Positions 46,937 to 56,356 are shown, counted from the stretch's first letter. The stretch: DNA of 64,000 bases from Thiohalomonas sp963783235 (GCA_963783235.1 CAWAMN010000001.1:1984001-2048000), one strand, 5' to 3'. Numbers and translations: made by a program. Notes: a model not told the origin generated them from the sequence alone.

Positions 46937-47437
46937 ATGACAACCCATATCGAACCAGCCCCGCATAGCTCACCCGAATACCACCTGTACAAGTTGGAGA
47001 ATCTGTTCCAGACGCTACACGATCTTTGGGAGGCAAGGCGCCAGGGTACACGTGTCGGTCATCGCTGGCTGCTCGCACTGACCGGATTTTCCGGCATGCG
47101 AGCCGTCCCGGAAACCCCGAATGCATTCCCCATCACCCTTGAGGTCGGCAGCCGCATCTGCAACACCGCCATCAAGTCACTGGCACAGCACCGGGCGCGG
47201 CGGCCGCAAAGCCTCCGCCATCACGATCAGGTCGAGGCCGATATCCGTTATATGCGCGATCTGCTGATCGCCCTGCATGACCTCACTGAAACGAACGGCG
47301 CTCGGGACGATTATCCGTTCGAACACGATACCGCCCGCAGCCTGCTGGCCATGCTGATCGATGAGTCACCCGACACCGCTGATGACGATTTAGTCGAACG
47401 CATCCTTTGCGCGAGGGCAGCGAACGGCAACCAGTAG
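46937..47437 (+). CDS. Hypothetical helical protein
   Basis: 166 residues from the ATG at 46937, with a GGAGA site 8 bp upstream. Mainly alpha-helical, with YHLYKLENLFQTLHDLWEAR, DQVEADIRYMRDLLIALHDL and an acidic C-terminus (DESPDTADDDLVERILCARA). No signal peptide or known motif. I do not recognise the family. Coding is supported by start context, composition and lack of competing frames. Confidence 0.6.
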   Translation: MTTHIEPAPHSSPEYHLYKLENLFQTLHDLWEARRQGTRVGHRWLLALTGFSGMRAVPETPNAFPITLEVGSRICNTAIKSLAQHRARRPQSLRHHDQVEADIRYMRDLLIALHDLTETNGARDDYPFEHDTARSLLAMLIDESPDTADDDLVERILCARAANGNQ

Positions 47438-47472
47438 CATCGCGCTGATGCAACAGGCCAACTGATAACGGG

Positions 47473-48579
47473 TTACCGCGAAAGCAGTGCGCCCACCGGG
47501 CGCAGCGACGGCAGGGCATCCAGCAGAATCTTTATGATCATCGTCAACGGCACGGCGATCAGCGCCCCGACCACACCCCACAGCCAGCCCCAAAAAATCA
47601 GGCTGATAAAAATCACCACCGGGTTGAGCATCAGCCGCGCCCCCAAAATCAGAGGCGTTAGCAACTGCCCCTCAAGGGTGGTCAACATCAGAAAGGTACC
47701 AGGCCGCAGCAGCGCCGCCGTGAGGGTATCGAAACTGAGGATGGATACCGCCGTCAGCACCGCCAGCGTGACCATCGGTCCAAGGTAGGGAATAAAGTTC
47801 AACAGTCCGGCCATGGCACCCCACAGAAGTGGGTTGGGCATCTCCATGGCATACATGACAAAACCCACGACGATGCCGAGGGCGGTATTGATGACGCCCA
47901 CGGTAAAAAGATAACGGGAGACTTCGTACTCCATGTGTCTCACGACCACTACGGCCCGCCGCTTGTCCCCGAAACGCGGAATCACGCCGACCAAGCGGCG
48001 CAAGAACAGATGACCCGTGGCAAGTAGGAAATAGAGCAGAAACAGCACCATCAGGAGTCCGGCAAAGAACTCCCAGGTTCGCCCGAGAAGGAATCCCCTC
48101 AGCCCCTGTCCCTGGATTTCCACTGTGGGCGAAGTCGTCGGCGGACCTGAGGCAATCCGCTCCAGAAGTTGGGTTGCCTCGGAAAGCCGTCGGAACGCCT
48201 CCATCACGCCATGCAGTCGCTGCCGGAGTTCCACCGCAGCCTCCGGGGCGCGGGAGAACCATTGGGTTGCCGGTTCCGCGAGAACCACCAGTGCCGTTCC
48301 GGCCAGCGCAATCAGGGTCACCATCACCAAACCGGCCCCGAGGGGAGTCGGAATATGGAAATCCTCCAGAAACCGAACGATCGGGCTGAGCAGGAAGCTG
48401 AATAGAAACGCCAGAGCGATGGGCAGCACCACCGCCCGGGCCACGTAAAGAGCAGTAAACAGCGCGATAACGATCACGGTCGCCAGCGCCAAGCGCCAGA
48501 TCAACGGCGTTTCAGGCCCGACCAGTACATAGCGCGGATGGGCCGGTCGGATATCGTGCGCTTCCTCGGGCTGGGGCAT
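47473..48579 (-). CDS. AI-2E family transporter (PerM/TqsA-like)
   Basis: 368 residues with about eight transmembrane helices. Family features are ALAFLFSFLLSPIVRFLEDF near the N-terminus, LLMVLFLLYFLLATG, GVINTALGIVVGFVMYAMEM and PNPLLWGAMAGLLNFIPYLG, and LTPLILGARLMLNPVVIF at the end. The family includes AI-2 exporters and Na+/H+ antiporters, so the substrate is open. The gene converges on the preceding hypothetical gene with a small gap. Confidence 0.9.
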   Translation of the reverse strand: MPQPEEAHDIRPAHPRYVLVGPETPLIWRLALATVIVIALFTALYVARAVVLPIALAFLFSFLLSPIVRFLEDFHIPTPLGAGLVMVTLIALAGTALVVLAEPATQWFSRAPEAAVELRQRLHGVMEAFRRLSEATQLLERIASGPPTTSPTVEIQGQGLRGFLLGRTWEFFAGLLMVLFLLYFLLATGHLFLRRLVGVIPRFGDKRRAVVVVRHMEYEVSRYLFTVGVINTALGIVVGFVMYAMEMPNPLLWGAMAGLLNFIPYLGPMVTLAVLTAVSILSFDTLTAALLRPGTFLMLTTLEGQLLTPLILGARLMLNPVVIFISLIFWGWLWGVVGALIAVPLTMIIKILLDALPSLRPVGALLSR

Positions 48580-48905
48580 TGGCGAATCCGGAAGATGAGT
48601 TCATCTCGGAACAGTATAGTGAGGCTGGGCTTTCGCCCGCGGACTACGCTTTGCGGAAAGTGTTTTTTCAAGGTGAAGGGCGCCAAGGGGGGCTTCCCAT
48701 GGCCTTTCGAAATGCTCCCTGGGGGGACTTCACCCGATCTCAAGGGCAGTGGCGTTACGGCCCGGATCATTAAAGGACGGTCTATGATGTTGGCAATAGC
48801 CCGGAAAACGGCCGGCTCGTCCCTCCCGATCAACCTCGACAGCGATCCGATGACCCCGCGCCTCACGATTTTGGCGCCAACTTCTCACACGTTGAGGCGC
48901 CGACC
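48580..48905. other. Intergenic region, no clear gene
   Basis: 326 bp between the leftward AI-2E gene and the rightward EF-hand gene. One frame from a TTG at 48579 to 48773 gives a 64-residue polypeptide (ISEQYSEAGLSPADYALRKV), but start and ribosome binding site are poor, so I do not call it a gene. No repeats or RNA structure noticed. Confidence 0.35.
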
Positions 48906-49274
48906 ATGCCCGGAACGGTCCTGAAAGCGGCAAAACATCTTCTGCTCGGCGCCGTGCTGGCATTGGCGGCTCTTTATGTCGCGGGCAGTTATTACGCGCC
49001 TTCGGAAGCCGACCGGCTTCTTGAGGAGCGGGCAGATGAACCGGGGCCCCAACCCCTGCGCACGCATCCTTTCCCTCGACTGGATCGCAATGCCGATGGC
49101 GGAATCAGTCTGCGGGAGTCACGCCAAAATCCGGAGCTGGAAAACCGTTTCCGCGACTTTGACCGCAATGGGGACGGGCGCATAGACACTGCCGAATTCC
49201 GCGCCTTTGTCGAGAACCGCCCCGCTCGCTTCAACAGAGGGCCCGGCCTAAAGCGCGACAGCGGGAGCAGGTGA
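48906..49274 (+). CDS. EF-hand domain protein, membrane-anchored or secreted
   Basis: 122 residues. An N-terminal hydrophobic segment (LLLGAVLALAALYVAGSYY) acts as signal or anchor. Two calcium-binding loops follow: LDRNADGGISLRE and FDRNGDGRIDTAEF, canonical DxDxDG EF-hand loops in the second and slightly degenerate in the first (NADGGISLRE). Likely an extracytoplasmic calcium-binding protein. The ribosome binding site is weak and the exact start uncertain. Confidence 0.75.
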   Translation: MPGTVLKAAKHLLLGAVLALAALYVAGSYYAPSEADRLLEERADEPGPQPLRTHPFPRLDRNADGGISLRESRQNPELENRFRDFDRNGDGRIDTAEFRAFVENRPARFNRGPGLKRDSGSR

Positions 49275-49331
49275 GAACAAGAACCCGTTCAACCCTCCGC
49301 CTTCACTCGGAAATTCGATATCTTCCACCTG

Positions 49332-49361
49332 GGGCCGGACGACCGGGGTCGTTCCGGCCCT
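49332..49361 (-). terminator. Hairpin after the sulfur globule gene
   Basis: GGGCCGGACGACC / GTCGTTCCGGCCC: GC-rich imperfect stem with one bulge, located about 17 bp past the stop on the minus strand. No clear T run follows, so it is a candidate only. Confidence 0.4.
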
Positions 49362-49377
49362 GCAGGATGCGTTCGGA

Positions 49378-49740
49378 TTACTGCTGGTTGAACTGGGATT
49401 TAGGTGCAGGTTGCTGCTGCGGCGGAACAGTCCAAGGCGCCTGGACGGGCGGATAAGCAGCGGGCTGCCCATAGGGGGCACCGTAGTAAGGGCCGCCGTA
49501 ATAGGGGCCTTGCGGGCCAGCCCAATAGGGCCGATCATAGCCGTAGCCATACCCGTACCCATTGCCACTGCCGCGGCCGCTGAAACTCATGTTGAACGAA
49601 CCATCGCCCATCATGTCTCCCCAGCCATTGTTACCCCAACCGTTACCCCAGCCCGGTCCCCACCAGGCCTGAGCGGACATCGGCAGAGCCGTCACCGTGG
49701 TCACGGCGATAGCCGCGGCTATTGATTTCAGTTTACTCAT
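49378..49740 (-). CDS. Sulfur globule-type envelope protein
   Basis: 120 residues with signal peptide MSKLKSIAAAIAVTTVTALP, cleaved after SAQA. The mature protein is rich in Gly, Tyr, Trp, Pro and Asn: WWGPGWGNGWGNNGWGDMMG, DGSFNMSFSGRGSGNG, YGYGYGYDRPYWAG, then PYYGGPYYGAPYGQP and a Pro-rich end. This composition and order (W/G start, DMxGDGxFNMSxSGRG box, GYGYGY repeats) match sulfur globule envelope proteins of sulfur-oxidising bacteria. A GGGAGAGAGGA site precedes the ATG. It would coat periplasmic sulfur deposits. Low-complexity glycine-rich proteins of other roles remain an alternative. Confidence 0.8.
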   Translation of the reverse strand: MSKLKSIAAAIAVTTVTALPMSAQAWWGPGWGNGWGNNGWGDMMGDGSFNMSFSGRGSGNGYGYGYGYDRPYWAGPQGPYYGGPYYGAPYGQPAAYPPVQAPWTVPPQQQPAPKSQFNQQ

Positions 49741-49996
49741 GGTCCTCTCTCCCTCTTTCCTTTCCGAATGGATTCGAGGTGAAGTAAAGACCAGTTAAAA
49801 AAACTGTCAACTGCTCTTGGTAAGAGTGCACCCGATTCCTCCCGGACCGCTCGGACTCGGCGGGAGCAAATTACCGGGAATCGGGACAGATTCCTGCCTA
49901 TCCTTATCCAGACTGACTCCACCTTGTCCATGGCTGCGCGGCTATGGAACAATGCCACACATATGAACACCCGATAGGGAACGGATTTCTCCATTT

Positions 49997-50269
49997 ATGG
50001 CCGAGGACCAGCAGCAAAACCAATTCGCAGAGATTCCACTCGAACTGCGCCAGAACAGCGACGGCTGGACCGTCGTCTGTCTGGATGCCCGCGGTTTTGC
50101 CAAACACCTGGCCGCGGTGGATTCCGAGATCCAGGCCTACCGAACAGCACGACGTATGGCGGAGGCCTATGCGCTGCGGGGCGACGCGCTGGTTGTCGCG
50201 GGTGGGCGCTATTTCTACTACGAAATCGACCGCCTGCTCGCCAAGGCAGCCAAATCCCATTTCCAGTGA
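49997..50269 (+). CDS. Small hypothetical protein, paralogue of the next gene
   Basis: 90 residues. Shares with the protein at 50455-50715 the pattern LExRQ-x3-GWxVxC, KHL, DSEIQAxRxAxR and GxxLVxxxGR. The layout (GW start strand, helix in AYRTARRMAEAYALRGDAL, then a strand VVAGGRYFYYEID) resembles the small DUF2188-like fold, which is a guess. The ATG lacks a strong ribosome binding site. Function unknown. Confidence 0.65.
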   Translation: MAEDQQQNQFAEIPLELRQNSDGWTVVCLDARGFAKHLAAVDSEIQAYRTARRMAEAYALRGDALVVAGGRYFYYEIDRLLAKAAKSHFQ

Positions 50270-50454
50270 TAAAGACGCCGGGGTTCGCGCATTGCGGTAA
50301 GGCGGAGCCGGTGTTCGTACTCTCGCCCCTCGTTCACAAGACCCCGCTCCGCCGAAGATATCGCGCTGACGCAGCTCAAAGAGGCAGATGAGCGCCAATC
50401 GCTGCACTCAAGACCCTTGAATTTCCGGCATCCCGCTGGAAAATTGTGCCCGTC

Positions 50455-50715
50455 ATGAACAGCAAAGCATCACAACCGCCGAAACAGCATCTCGAAGTCC
50501 GGCAGTATGACTATGGCTGGAATGTCACCTGCTTCGGTGAGGATGGACACGTCAAACATCTGCTAAGCGCGGACAGCGAAATTCAGGCCTTCCGGTCGGC
50601 TCACCGGCTGGTTCACCTCTACCACCTGTCCGGGCAGATCCTCGTGGCCCTCCAGGGCCGCCCCGAATTCCTCATGGACGTGGAACGGCTCATGCACCGG
50701 GCCGGTGAAGACTAG
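50455..50715 (+). CDS. Small hypothetical protein, paralogue of the preceding gene
   Basis: 86 residues from the ATG at 50455 (a GTG three codons earlier is possible). The core LEVRQYDYGWNVTCFGEDGH, then VKHLLSADSEIQAFRSAHRL, mirrors its neighbour 185 bp upstream. The C-terminus is ILVALQGRPEFLMDVERL. The gene overlaps the stop of the convergent chemoreceptor gene by 4 bp. The pair probably arose by tandem duplication; no function is known. Confidence 0.65.
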   Translation: MNSKASQPPKQHLEVRQYDYGWNVTCFGEDGHVKHLLSADSEIQAFRSAHRLVHLYHLSGQILVALQGRPEFLMDVERLMHRAGED

Positions 50716-52307
50716 ACCTTGTAGTGCGCCACGAGCTCACGCAGCTGGCGCATCTCTTCGCGGATCGCATCGGTCGCTCCGACGGTGGAATTTGCGGCCT
50801 GGGTGGTACCGTCGGCTATTCCGGCGATGCTCGTGACCCGCTGGTCCATCTCCTCGGCAACCTGACTCTGTTCCTCACTGGCAGTGGCGATCTGCGCATT
50901 CATGTCGCGGATCGTGGCGACCGCCTCGACGATCCTGTCGAGGGTACTGCCCGCCTCACCGATCTGTTCCACGCTGTCGCTGGTTTTCGTGCGGCTCTGT
51001 TCCATTGCACCGGCGGCCGCATGGGCCTGATTCTGTAGCCGCTCGATAATCGAACGGATCTCTTCGGTTGACTTTTGGGTACGTTGCGCCAGTGTGCGCA
51101 CCTCATCGGCCACTACGGCGAAACCACGGCCCTGCTCGCCCGCTCGTGCCGCCTCGATAGCGGCGTTCAGCGCCAACAGATTGGTCTGTTCGGCAATGCC
51201 GGTGATCACCTCAAGGACGTGTCCAATCTCTTCACTGTCCGCTTCCAGCTTGGACATCACCTCCGCGAGTCCCTCCATCTGGCTGGCGAGACCGTCGACC
51301 GTATCCACAGCCCGGGTGACCACCTGCTGTCCGTTACGGGCCTCCCGATCCGCCCCTTCTGCCGATTCCGCCGCCTGGGTGGTATTGCGAGCCACCTCCT
51401 GAACCGTGTTCGCCATTTCATTCATGGCTGCAGCCACCTGGTCGATGTCACCATGCTGCTGGCGCACGCCGTCATTGGTCTTGCGAAGCGCTTCGGTGAC
51501 GTGATCGGTACCGTTGCTGATCTTGTTCGCCGCCTCATTGACGGCGCGCACGGTCTGGCCGATTTGCTCCAGCATGCGGTTATAGGCACCAAAGATATCG
51601 GCTATTTCATTTTCGTCGTGGGAGATATCCAGAGGTCGTGAGAAATCGCCGTCGGCCACTTGATTGAGATGCTCACGGAGAGTCTCGATCCGAGCCATCA
51701 GCCAAGTCATTCCGAACATCCGGCCGGCTACCACCAGCAGTAGAATGCCACTGGTCATGACAATAGCCATGGTCTGTTGCGAGCGCACCGAAGCGTTGGA
51801 GAGACTGGCCATCATCCCCACGGCCTTGTTCATCTCGGCCAGGACCACCGGAGATTGCTGATGAACGGCGTCGAGCACCTGCTTCTGCGGTGATTCCATG
51901 TAGTTGAGGATATTGCCCTTGTACTCTTGCCAAAGCTGCCCGACCTTGGTCAGCTGAGCCCGGATCGCGGGGTCTTCAACGGCCGCGAATGAACCGTCTT
52001 TGGCACCGTTCAGCAGCTTGTCGTGTGACGCCTCAAACCGATGGATCGTCTTCAATACAGCCTCGCGGCTCTCGACCCCGCCGGTCACCATCAGCGCCTC
52101 CTTGGCAACACGCTGGCTGAGCATGCGTTGAGCTCCCGCCGTGTCGATGGCACTTGCGTCACTTCCCAGACTGAAAAAGAGCGAAATCGCCGAAACGGCG
52201 GCGAATATGAAGATCAGGACATAAGAGAAGAGGAACTGGGCATCGATAGTTTTGAGGCCCAGAGCCCTTAACAGGCCATGAACCAGGTTTCCTACGAACT
52301 CGCGCAT
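50712..52307 (-). CDS. Methyl-accepting chemotaxis protein with PilJ-type sensor
   Basis: 531 residues. TM1 lies near 25-45, then a PilJ-like type IV sensing domain (DTAGAQRMLSQRVAKEALMV) and TM2 near 175-195. HAMP follows, then the long coiled cytoplasmic domain with the hairpin tip EQTNLLALNAAIEAARAGEQ-GRGFAVVADEVRTLAQR, the invariant chemoreceptor tip. It signals through CheA/CheW, not found in this window. A FliA-type promoter lies 40 bp upstream. Confidence 0.93.
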   Translation of the reverse strand: MREFVGNLVHGLLRALGLKTIDAQFLFSYVLIFIFAAVSAISLFFSLGSDASAIDTAGAQRMLSQRVAKEALMVTGGVESREAVLKTIHRFEASHDKLLNGAKDGSFAAVEDPAIRAQLTKVGQLWQEYKGNILNYMESPQKQVLDAVHQQSPVVLAEMNKAVGMMASLSNASVRSQQTMAIVMTSGILLLVVAGRMFGMTWLMARIETLREHLNQVADGDFSRPLDISHDENEIADIFGAYNRMLEQIGQTVRAVNEAANKISNGTDHVTEALRKTNDGVRQQHGDIDQVAAAMNEMANTVQEVARNTTQAAESAEGADREARNGQQVVTRAVDTVDGLASQMEGLAEVMSKLEADSEEIGHVLEVITGIAEQTNLLALNAAIEAARAGEQGRGFAVVADEVRTLAQRTQKSTEEIRSIIERLQNQAHAAAGAMEQSRTKTSDSVEQIGEAGSTLDRIVEAVATIRDMNAQIATASEEQSQVAEEMDQRVTSIAGIADGTTQAANSTVGATDAIREEMRQLRELVAHYKV

Positions 52308-52757
52308 GGATATTGCCCCTAAAATCCAAAAAGGTGATTGCCGGTGTAATCGGCAGACAGATACGCCACCTTTAACGGTGTTATCGGTTTTTTTTATCTG
52401 AGATTTCCAGAAACAGTCTAACTATGCCCATTCCAGCATTCCCCTGTATCTGGGGCAATACCGGTCAGCGGATCAGTGGCTCTGGCGTCCGTCCCTTCGA
52501 GGACTCGACCGCTTCTCCATTGTCGACCATGGGAGGTGTCTTCACTAACGGCAAATGAAGCCATGATATTGCCCGGCCTGCCGCCCTGTGCCAACTTGTT
52601 CGTGGACCTGAAGCGGCGACGCCAGAGGTGCTTGTCGCTGGTCGCCAGCCAAAAATACTTGCTTAATATCAGGTTTTTACAACCCCCCCCTCCGTGTGAG
52701 CGAACGAGCATCTGCGACCCGGGTCACGGACAAATTGAGAAGCAGTTCGGAAAATGA
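52308..52757. other. Intergenic region between the chemoreceptor and the DUF1631 gene
   Basis: 450 bp, divergent. It contains a FliA-type promoter for the chemoreceptor (52347-52374) and a poly-C tract of eight near 52682. The right half should hold the DUF1631 promoter, but nothing convincing is seen. No riboswitch or repeat is recognised. Confidence 0.45.
52347..52374 (-). promoter_or_regulatory. Putative FliA (sigma-28) promoter of the chemoreceptor
   Basis: On the minus strand TAAAGGTG-N12-GCCGATTA, compared with the flagellar consensus TAAAGTTT-N11-GCCGATAA. Spacing is one base longer and each box has mismatches. It stands about 40 bp before the ATG of a methyl-accepting protein, a normal FliA target. 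Confidence 0.5.
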
Positions 52758-52787
52758 GTGCCTCGACAGATATCCCCTTTGGCCCCC

Positions 52788-54302
52788 ATGGCGTTGCGAC
52801 AGAAACCGAACGCAGCAGCACCCACTGGCGACGAGCAGCGGCTGCTCTCCACGCTGCGTGAAATGCTGGAGAATCAATGCTCGGGTACGGCTACCCAGGG
52901 GCGGCGCGATTCGGCATTGGGGGTTCCCTTCACCGATGGTGGGAAGTCAGCCGATACCGAACAACTCCTGACGGTCCTCGATGCCCTCCAAACCCACACC
53001 CTGGACGCCGACGTATCGCTGTCCATTCAGGTGCGTGAAGCGGTCGGAACGGAACTTGGCCATATCAGCGATGAGGGCGTCCTGGCCCCGAGTCTGAAGC
53101 CCCGCGATGCCGATGTGGTGGAGATCGTGTCGATGCTCTTCGATGTCATTCTGGCCGAAACGGAAGTTTCGCCGCACGCGCAGGCTCTTCTGGACCGGCT
53201 TCGGGTGCCAGTGCTGAAGCTGGCACTGCTCGAACCGGATTTTTTCGCCGATCACCATCATCCGGCCCGCCGCCTGCTGAACGAAGTGGCACAGCTCGAC
53301 TCGGACAGCGGCGCAGAGGATCAGGAGCGGATCCGTTCGGCCGCAGAACGCATTGCGACCGATTTCCGCCGGGATCCCGAGCTTTTCGCAGCCGAGTGGC
53401 ACCGAATCGAATCGGACGCCGCCCAAGAACAAGCCGAGCAATTGAAAGCGGCACGGGCCAGGGATGCCCAAACACGTTCCCGTCGTGAGGTCGATGCACT
53501 GCTGAAGCGGGCAGCCGCAAGCGCAGCGCTCCCCGAGCCCATACGCACGCTCCTCGAAGGGCCGTGGACGGAGGTCCTGGCCACAACCTATCTGCAAACT
53601 GCCGAACGGCCGGCTCTACGTGAACGGTGGGCGGTCATCCGCGGCCTGGTCTGGTCGGTGAAGCCGCCTGCCAGCGCCGAAGATAGCCGCCGGATGGCGG
53701 CTGCATTTCCCCGCTTGGTAGCGATTCTGACCCGAGGCATGGAGGCCGCCGGCTACGACTCCGATAGCATCAGAGATTGGCTCGCCCCGGTGGAGTCGCT
53801 CCATGGCGCGGTTCTGGCAGAAGCCGGGAAAACAGTCGCTCCAAAACCCACAGCCGAGCCAGGCACGGAAAGCCAGGGGCTCGATGAGCTCATCGCCTCC
53901 ATGGAAACCCAGGTGGCCAACCTGTCGGAGTTCGAGTCAAGACTCGAAGAGCCCGATTTCGAATTGGAAACGCCACCGGAGATTTGGGAACCGGAATCCC
54001 AGTCCGATGAGCCAGGGCCGGAAGATCCCGCCTTTCTCGATCGGGCCCGGGCCATACCAACGGGAACCTGGGTTGAATTTCACCGCCGCAATGGAAAGGT
54101 CCACCGCGCCCGGTTGGCGTGGCGGAGCGAATGGGTGGGTGAGTGCGTTTTTGTCGATCGCCGCTTCCGGACCACCGAAAGGAGCGTTAAGGCATTGGCT
54201 CGTGAACTCGAACGCGGCGAAGCCATTGTCGTCAGCGATGTGCCGCTCATTGATCGCGCCGTCGATTCGCTACTGGGGCGGCTCCGTCGGGGCGTCGGTT
54301 AA
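52788..54302 (+). CDS. DUF1631-family protein
   Basis: About 504 residues from the ATG at 52788; a GTG at 52758 would add ten. DUF1631 features are DADVVEIVSMLFDVILAETE, LLDRLRVPVLKLALLEPDFF and HHPARRLLNEVAQLD, with a C-terminal PilZ-like strand region (IPTGTWVEFHRRNGKVHRAR and WVGECVFVDRR). The usual length is 700 or more, so the N-terminal domain is short here. Function unknown; the family is widespread in proteobacteria. Confidence 0.8.
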   Translation: MALRQKPNAAAPTGDEQRLLSTLREMLENQCSGTATQGRRDSALGVPFTDGGKSADTEQLLTVLDALQTHTLDADVSLSIQVREAVGTELGHISDEGVLAPSLKPRDADVVEIVSMLFDVILAETEVSPHAQALLDRLRVPVLKLALLEPDFFADHHHPARRLLNEVAQLDSDSGAEDQERIRSAAERIATDFRRDPELFAAEWHRIESDAAQEQAEQLKAARARDAQTRSRREVDALLKRAAASAALPEPIRTLLEGPWTEVLATTYLQTAERPALRERWAVIRGLVWSVKPPASAEDSRRMAAAFPRLVAILTRGMEAAGYDSDSIRDWLAPVESLHGAVLAEAGKTVAPKPTAEPGTESQGLDELIASMETQVANLSEFESRLEEPDFELETPPEIWEPESQSDEPGPEDPAFLDRARAIPTGTWVEFHRRNGKVHRARLAWRSEWVGECVFVDRRFRTTERSVKALARELERGEAIVVSDVPLIDRAVDSLLGRLRRGVG

Positions 54303-54539
54303 TCCTTCCCGTTCTTTTCCGAAAAAGCGAAACGCGCCATAGACTTGGCGACGTGGGGCCGGGCTTTGCAACTCCGACGATGGCCGCTTGCGAGCTCAAC
54401 CCCCATCGAATACCCCCCCCGCATCCGTAATTTCCACGAAACCTTCCCGCGCGCCAGGAATCATAACCGATTCACGGAATTAACATTGGCGAACCCGTAA
54501 AACGGGTCGCCAGTTCTGTCAAAAGCAGCGGGGGAACCT

Positions 54540-56307
54540 ATGGCTTTTTCCGAGCGCTTTTCCACCGTCCGGATTTATGTACGTGCCATGCGGGAGGCGC
54601 GACCCTATTGGCCGTTTCTGGGCCTGGTATTGATGCTGGGTCTTGCGGGCATGCCGCTGGCCCTGCTGGCACCGGTTCCGGTCAAGATCATTGTGGACAG
54701 TGTACTCTCGGGGGAACCGCTACCCGGGTTTATGGCCGCATTTCTGCCTCACTCGTGGAGCCTCTCCACCGAGGCCATGTTCGCCGTCGCCATCGGCATG
54801 TCCGTCGGGGTTGCCCTGCTCAGCGTCGGACACAGTGCGCTCGATTGGCTGGTGCGGGAGTACGTGGCCGAACGCATGGTGATGGACTTCCGCAGCAAGC
54901 TGTTCTTGCATACGCTGAAAACCTCCGCGCTCAACCATAATACGGAGGGCGCCCATGAGCCGGCCTACCGCATCAACCTCGATGCCCCCGCACTGCAGTG
55001 GACCGCTCTCTACGGCATCATACCGGTCCTGATCTCCCTTGCCTCGCTGGCCGGGATACTCTACGTGACCTGGCAGTTGGCGCCGACGCTCGCCCTGGTC
55101 GCCCTCGCCACCTCGGTCCCTTTGATCGTTCTTATCCACTTCAACCAGCATCGAATGCGGGGCAAGTGGCACGGCGTACGCGAACAGGAGAGCGCCGCCC
55201 AGTCGGTGGTCCAGGAGGCGCTGAATGCTCTGAGGGTGGTAACCGTGTTTGGGCAGGAGAAGCGGGAAGTTCAACGCTTTAACCGCGAGGCCCGCAAGAG
55301 TCTCACCCACCGCCTGCGGGTGGTTCGAATGGAGGGCGGCTTCACGCTGATTCTGGGTCTTGCCACCGCCCTCGGTACCACGGCCATCCTTTATCTCGGC
55401 GTGCGCGATGTGCAAGCGGGGTCACTGACCACCGGAGGACTGCTGCTCATCATGGGCTATATCGCCCAGCTCTATGCACCACTTCAGGCCATCGGAACCC
55501 ATATCACCGGTCAGCAGCGGGCCATCGCCAGCGCCGAACGCGCCTTCGCCCTGCTCGATGGCCGCAAACAGCTGGAGCAGCGCCCCGACGCACTGCCCCT
55601 GGAGCGCGCCCGCGGTGAAATCGCCTTTGAACACGTCAGCTTCGCTTATCCCGGTGCCTCCGAAACGGTGGTCGACAATGCCTCACTGCATGTGGCCGCA
55701 GGCTCCCGGGTGGGCATCGTCGGGCGCTCCGGCGCGGGCAAAAGCACACTGGTCAACCTGATTATCCGGCTCTTCGATCCGGTGGCCGGACGGATACTCC
55801 TGGATGGCATCGACCTGCGAGATTACCGTCTGGCTGACCTGCGGGGTCAATTCAGCGTGGTTTCCCAGGAGGTCACCCTGTTTTCAACGACGGTGGGCGA
55901 AAACATCGCCTATGCAAACCGGAGGCATCGAGAGCGGAAGTCATCGAGGCGGCCAAACCGGCGGTGCCGACGAATTCATCGCGCGCCTACCGAACGGGTA
56001 CGATACCCCGGTCGGGCACCAGGGCATGACCCTCTCCGGCGGAGAGCGCCAGCGGATCGCCCTCGCCCGCGCGTTTCTGAAGGACGCCCCCATACTGGTG
56101 CTCGATGAACCGACCTCAGCCCTCGACCGACATACCGAACGCCAGATCCGACGCTCACTGGAGCGGCTGATGGCCGGCCGGACGGTCTTCGTCATCGCCC
56201 ATCAATCCGGCGTACTGGAGGATGTGGACTTCGTCCTTCGGGTCGGCGAGGGTCGGATTGAAACAGGGGAGGCGCGGCAGACCGACCCACTGCTGAAAGC
56301 TTCCTGA
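54540..56307 (+). pseudogene. ABC exporter (MsbA-like half transporter), two frameshifts
   Basis: The N-terminal half has six transmembrane helices (LVLMLGLAGMPLALLAPVPV onward) and the nucleotide domain has Walker A VGRSGAGKSTLVNL, with GQFSVVSQEVTLFSTT next. At about 55916-55922 the frame breaks. The expected sequence continues as PEASRAEVIEAAK in a second frame and then GGADEFIARLPNGYDTPVG in a third after a break at 55954-55958. The remaining motifs are LSGGERQRIALARA, Walker B ILVLDEPTSALD and HQSGVLEDVDF. Both breaks lie in CAAACCGG and each would be cured by one extra C. A GGGGGAA site precedes the ATG. Confidence 0.85.
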
Positions 56308-56356
56308 ACGCCAAGCTGCAGCTTGGCGGCGGCTTCCGCGCCTGAATCGCCCCGGC

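Noticed and set aside
48579..48773. 64-residue open frame as a gene
   Set aside because: TTG start, no ribosome binding site and no recognisable features; kept only as a note on the intergenic region.
52440..52680. c-di-GMP (GEMM) riboswitch upstream of the chemoreceptor
   Set aside because: The conserved GCAAACC and GACGCAAAGCC boxes are absent on both strands; a FliA-type promoter explains the region better.
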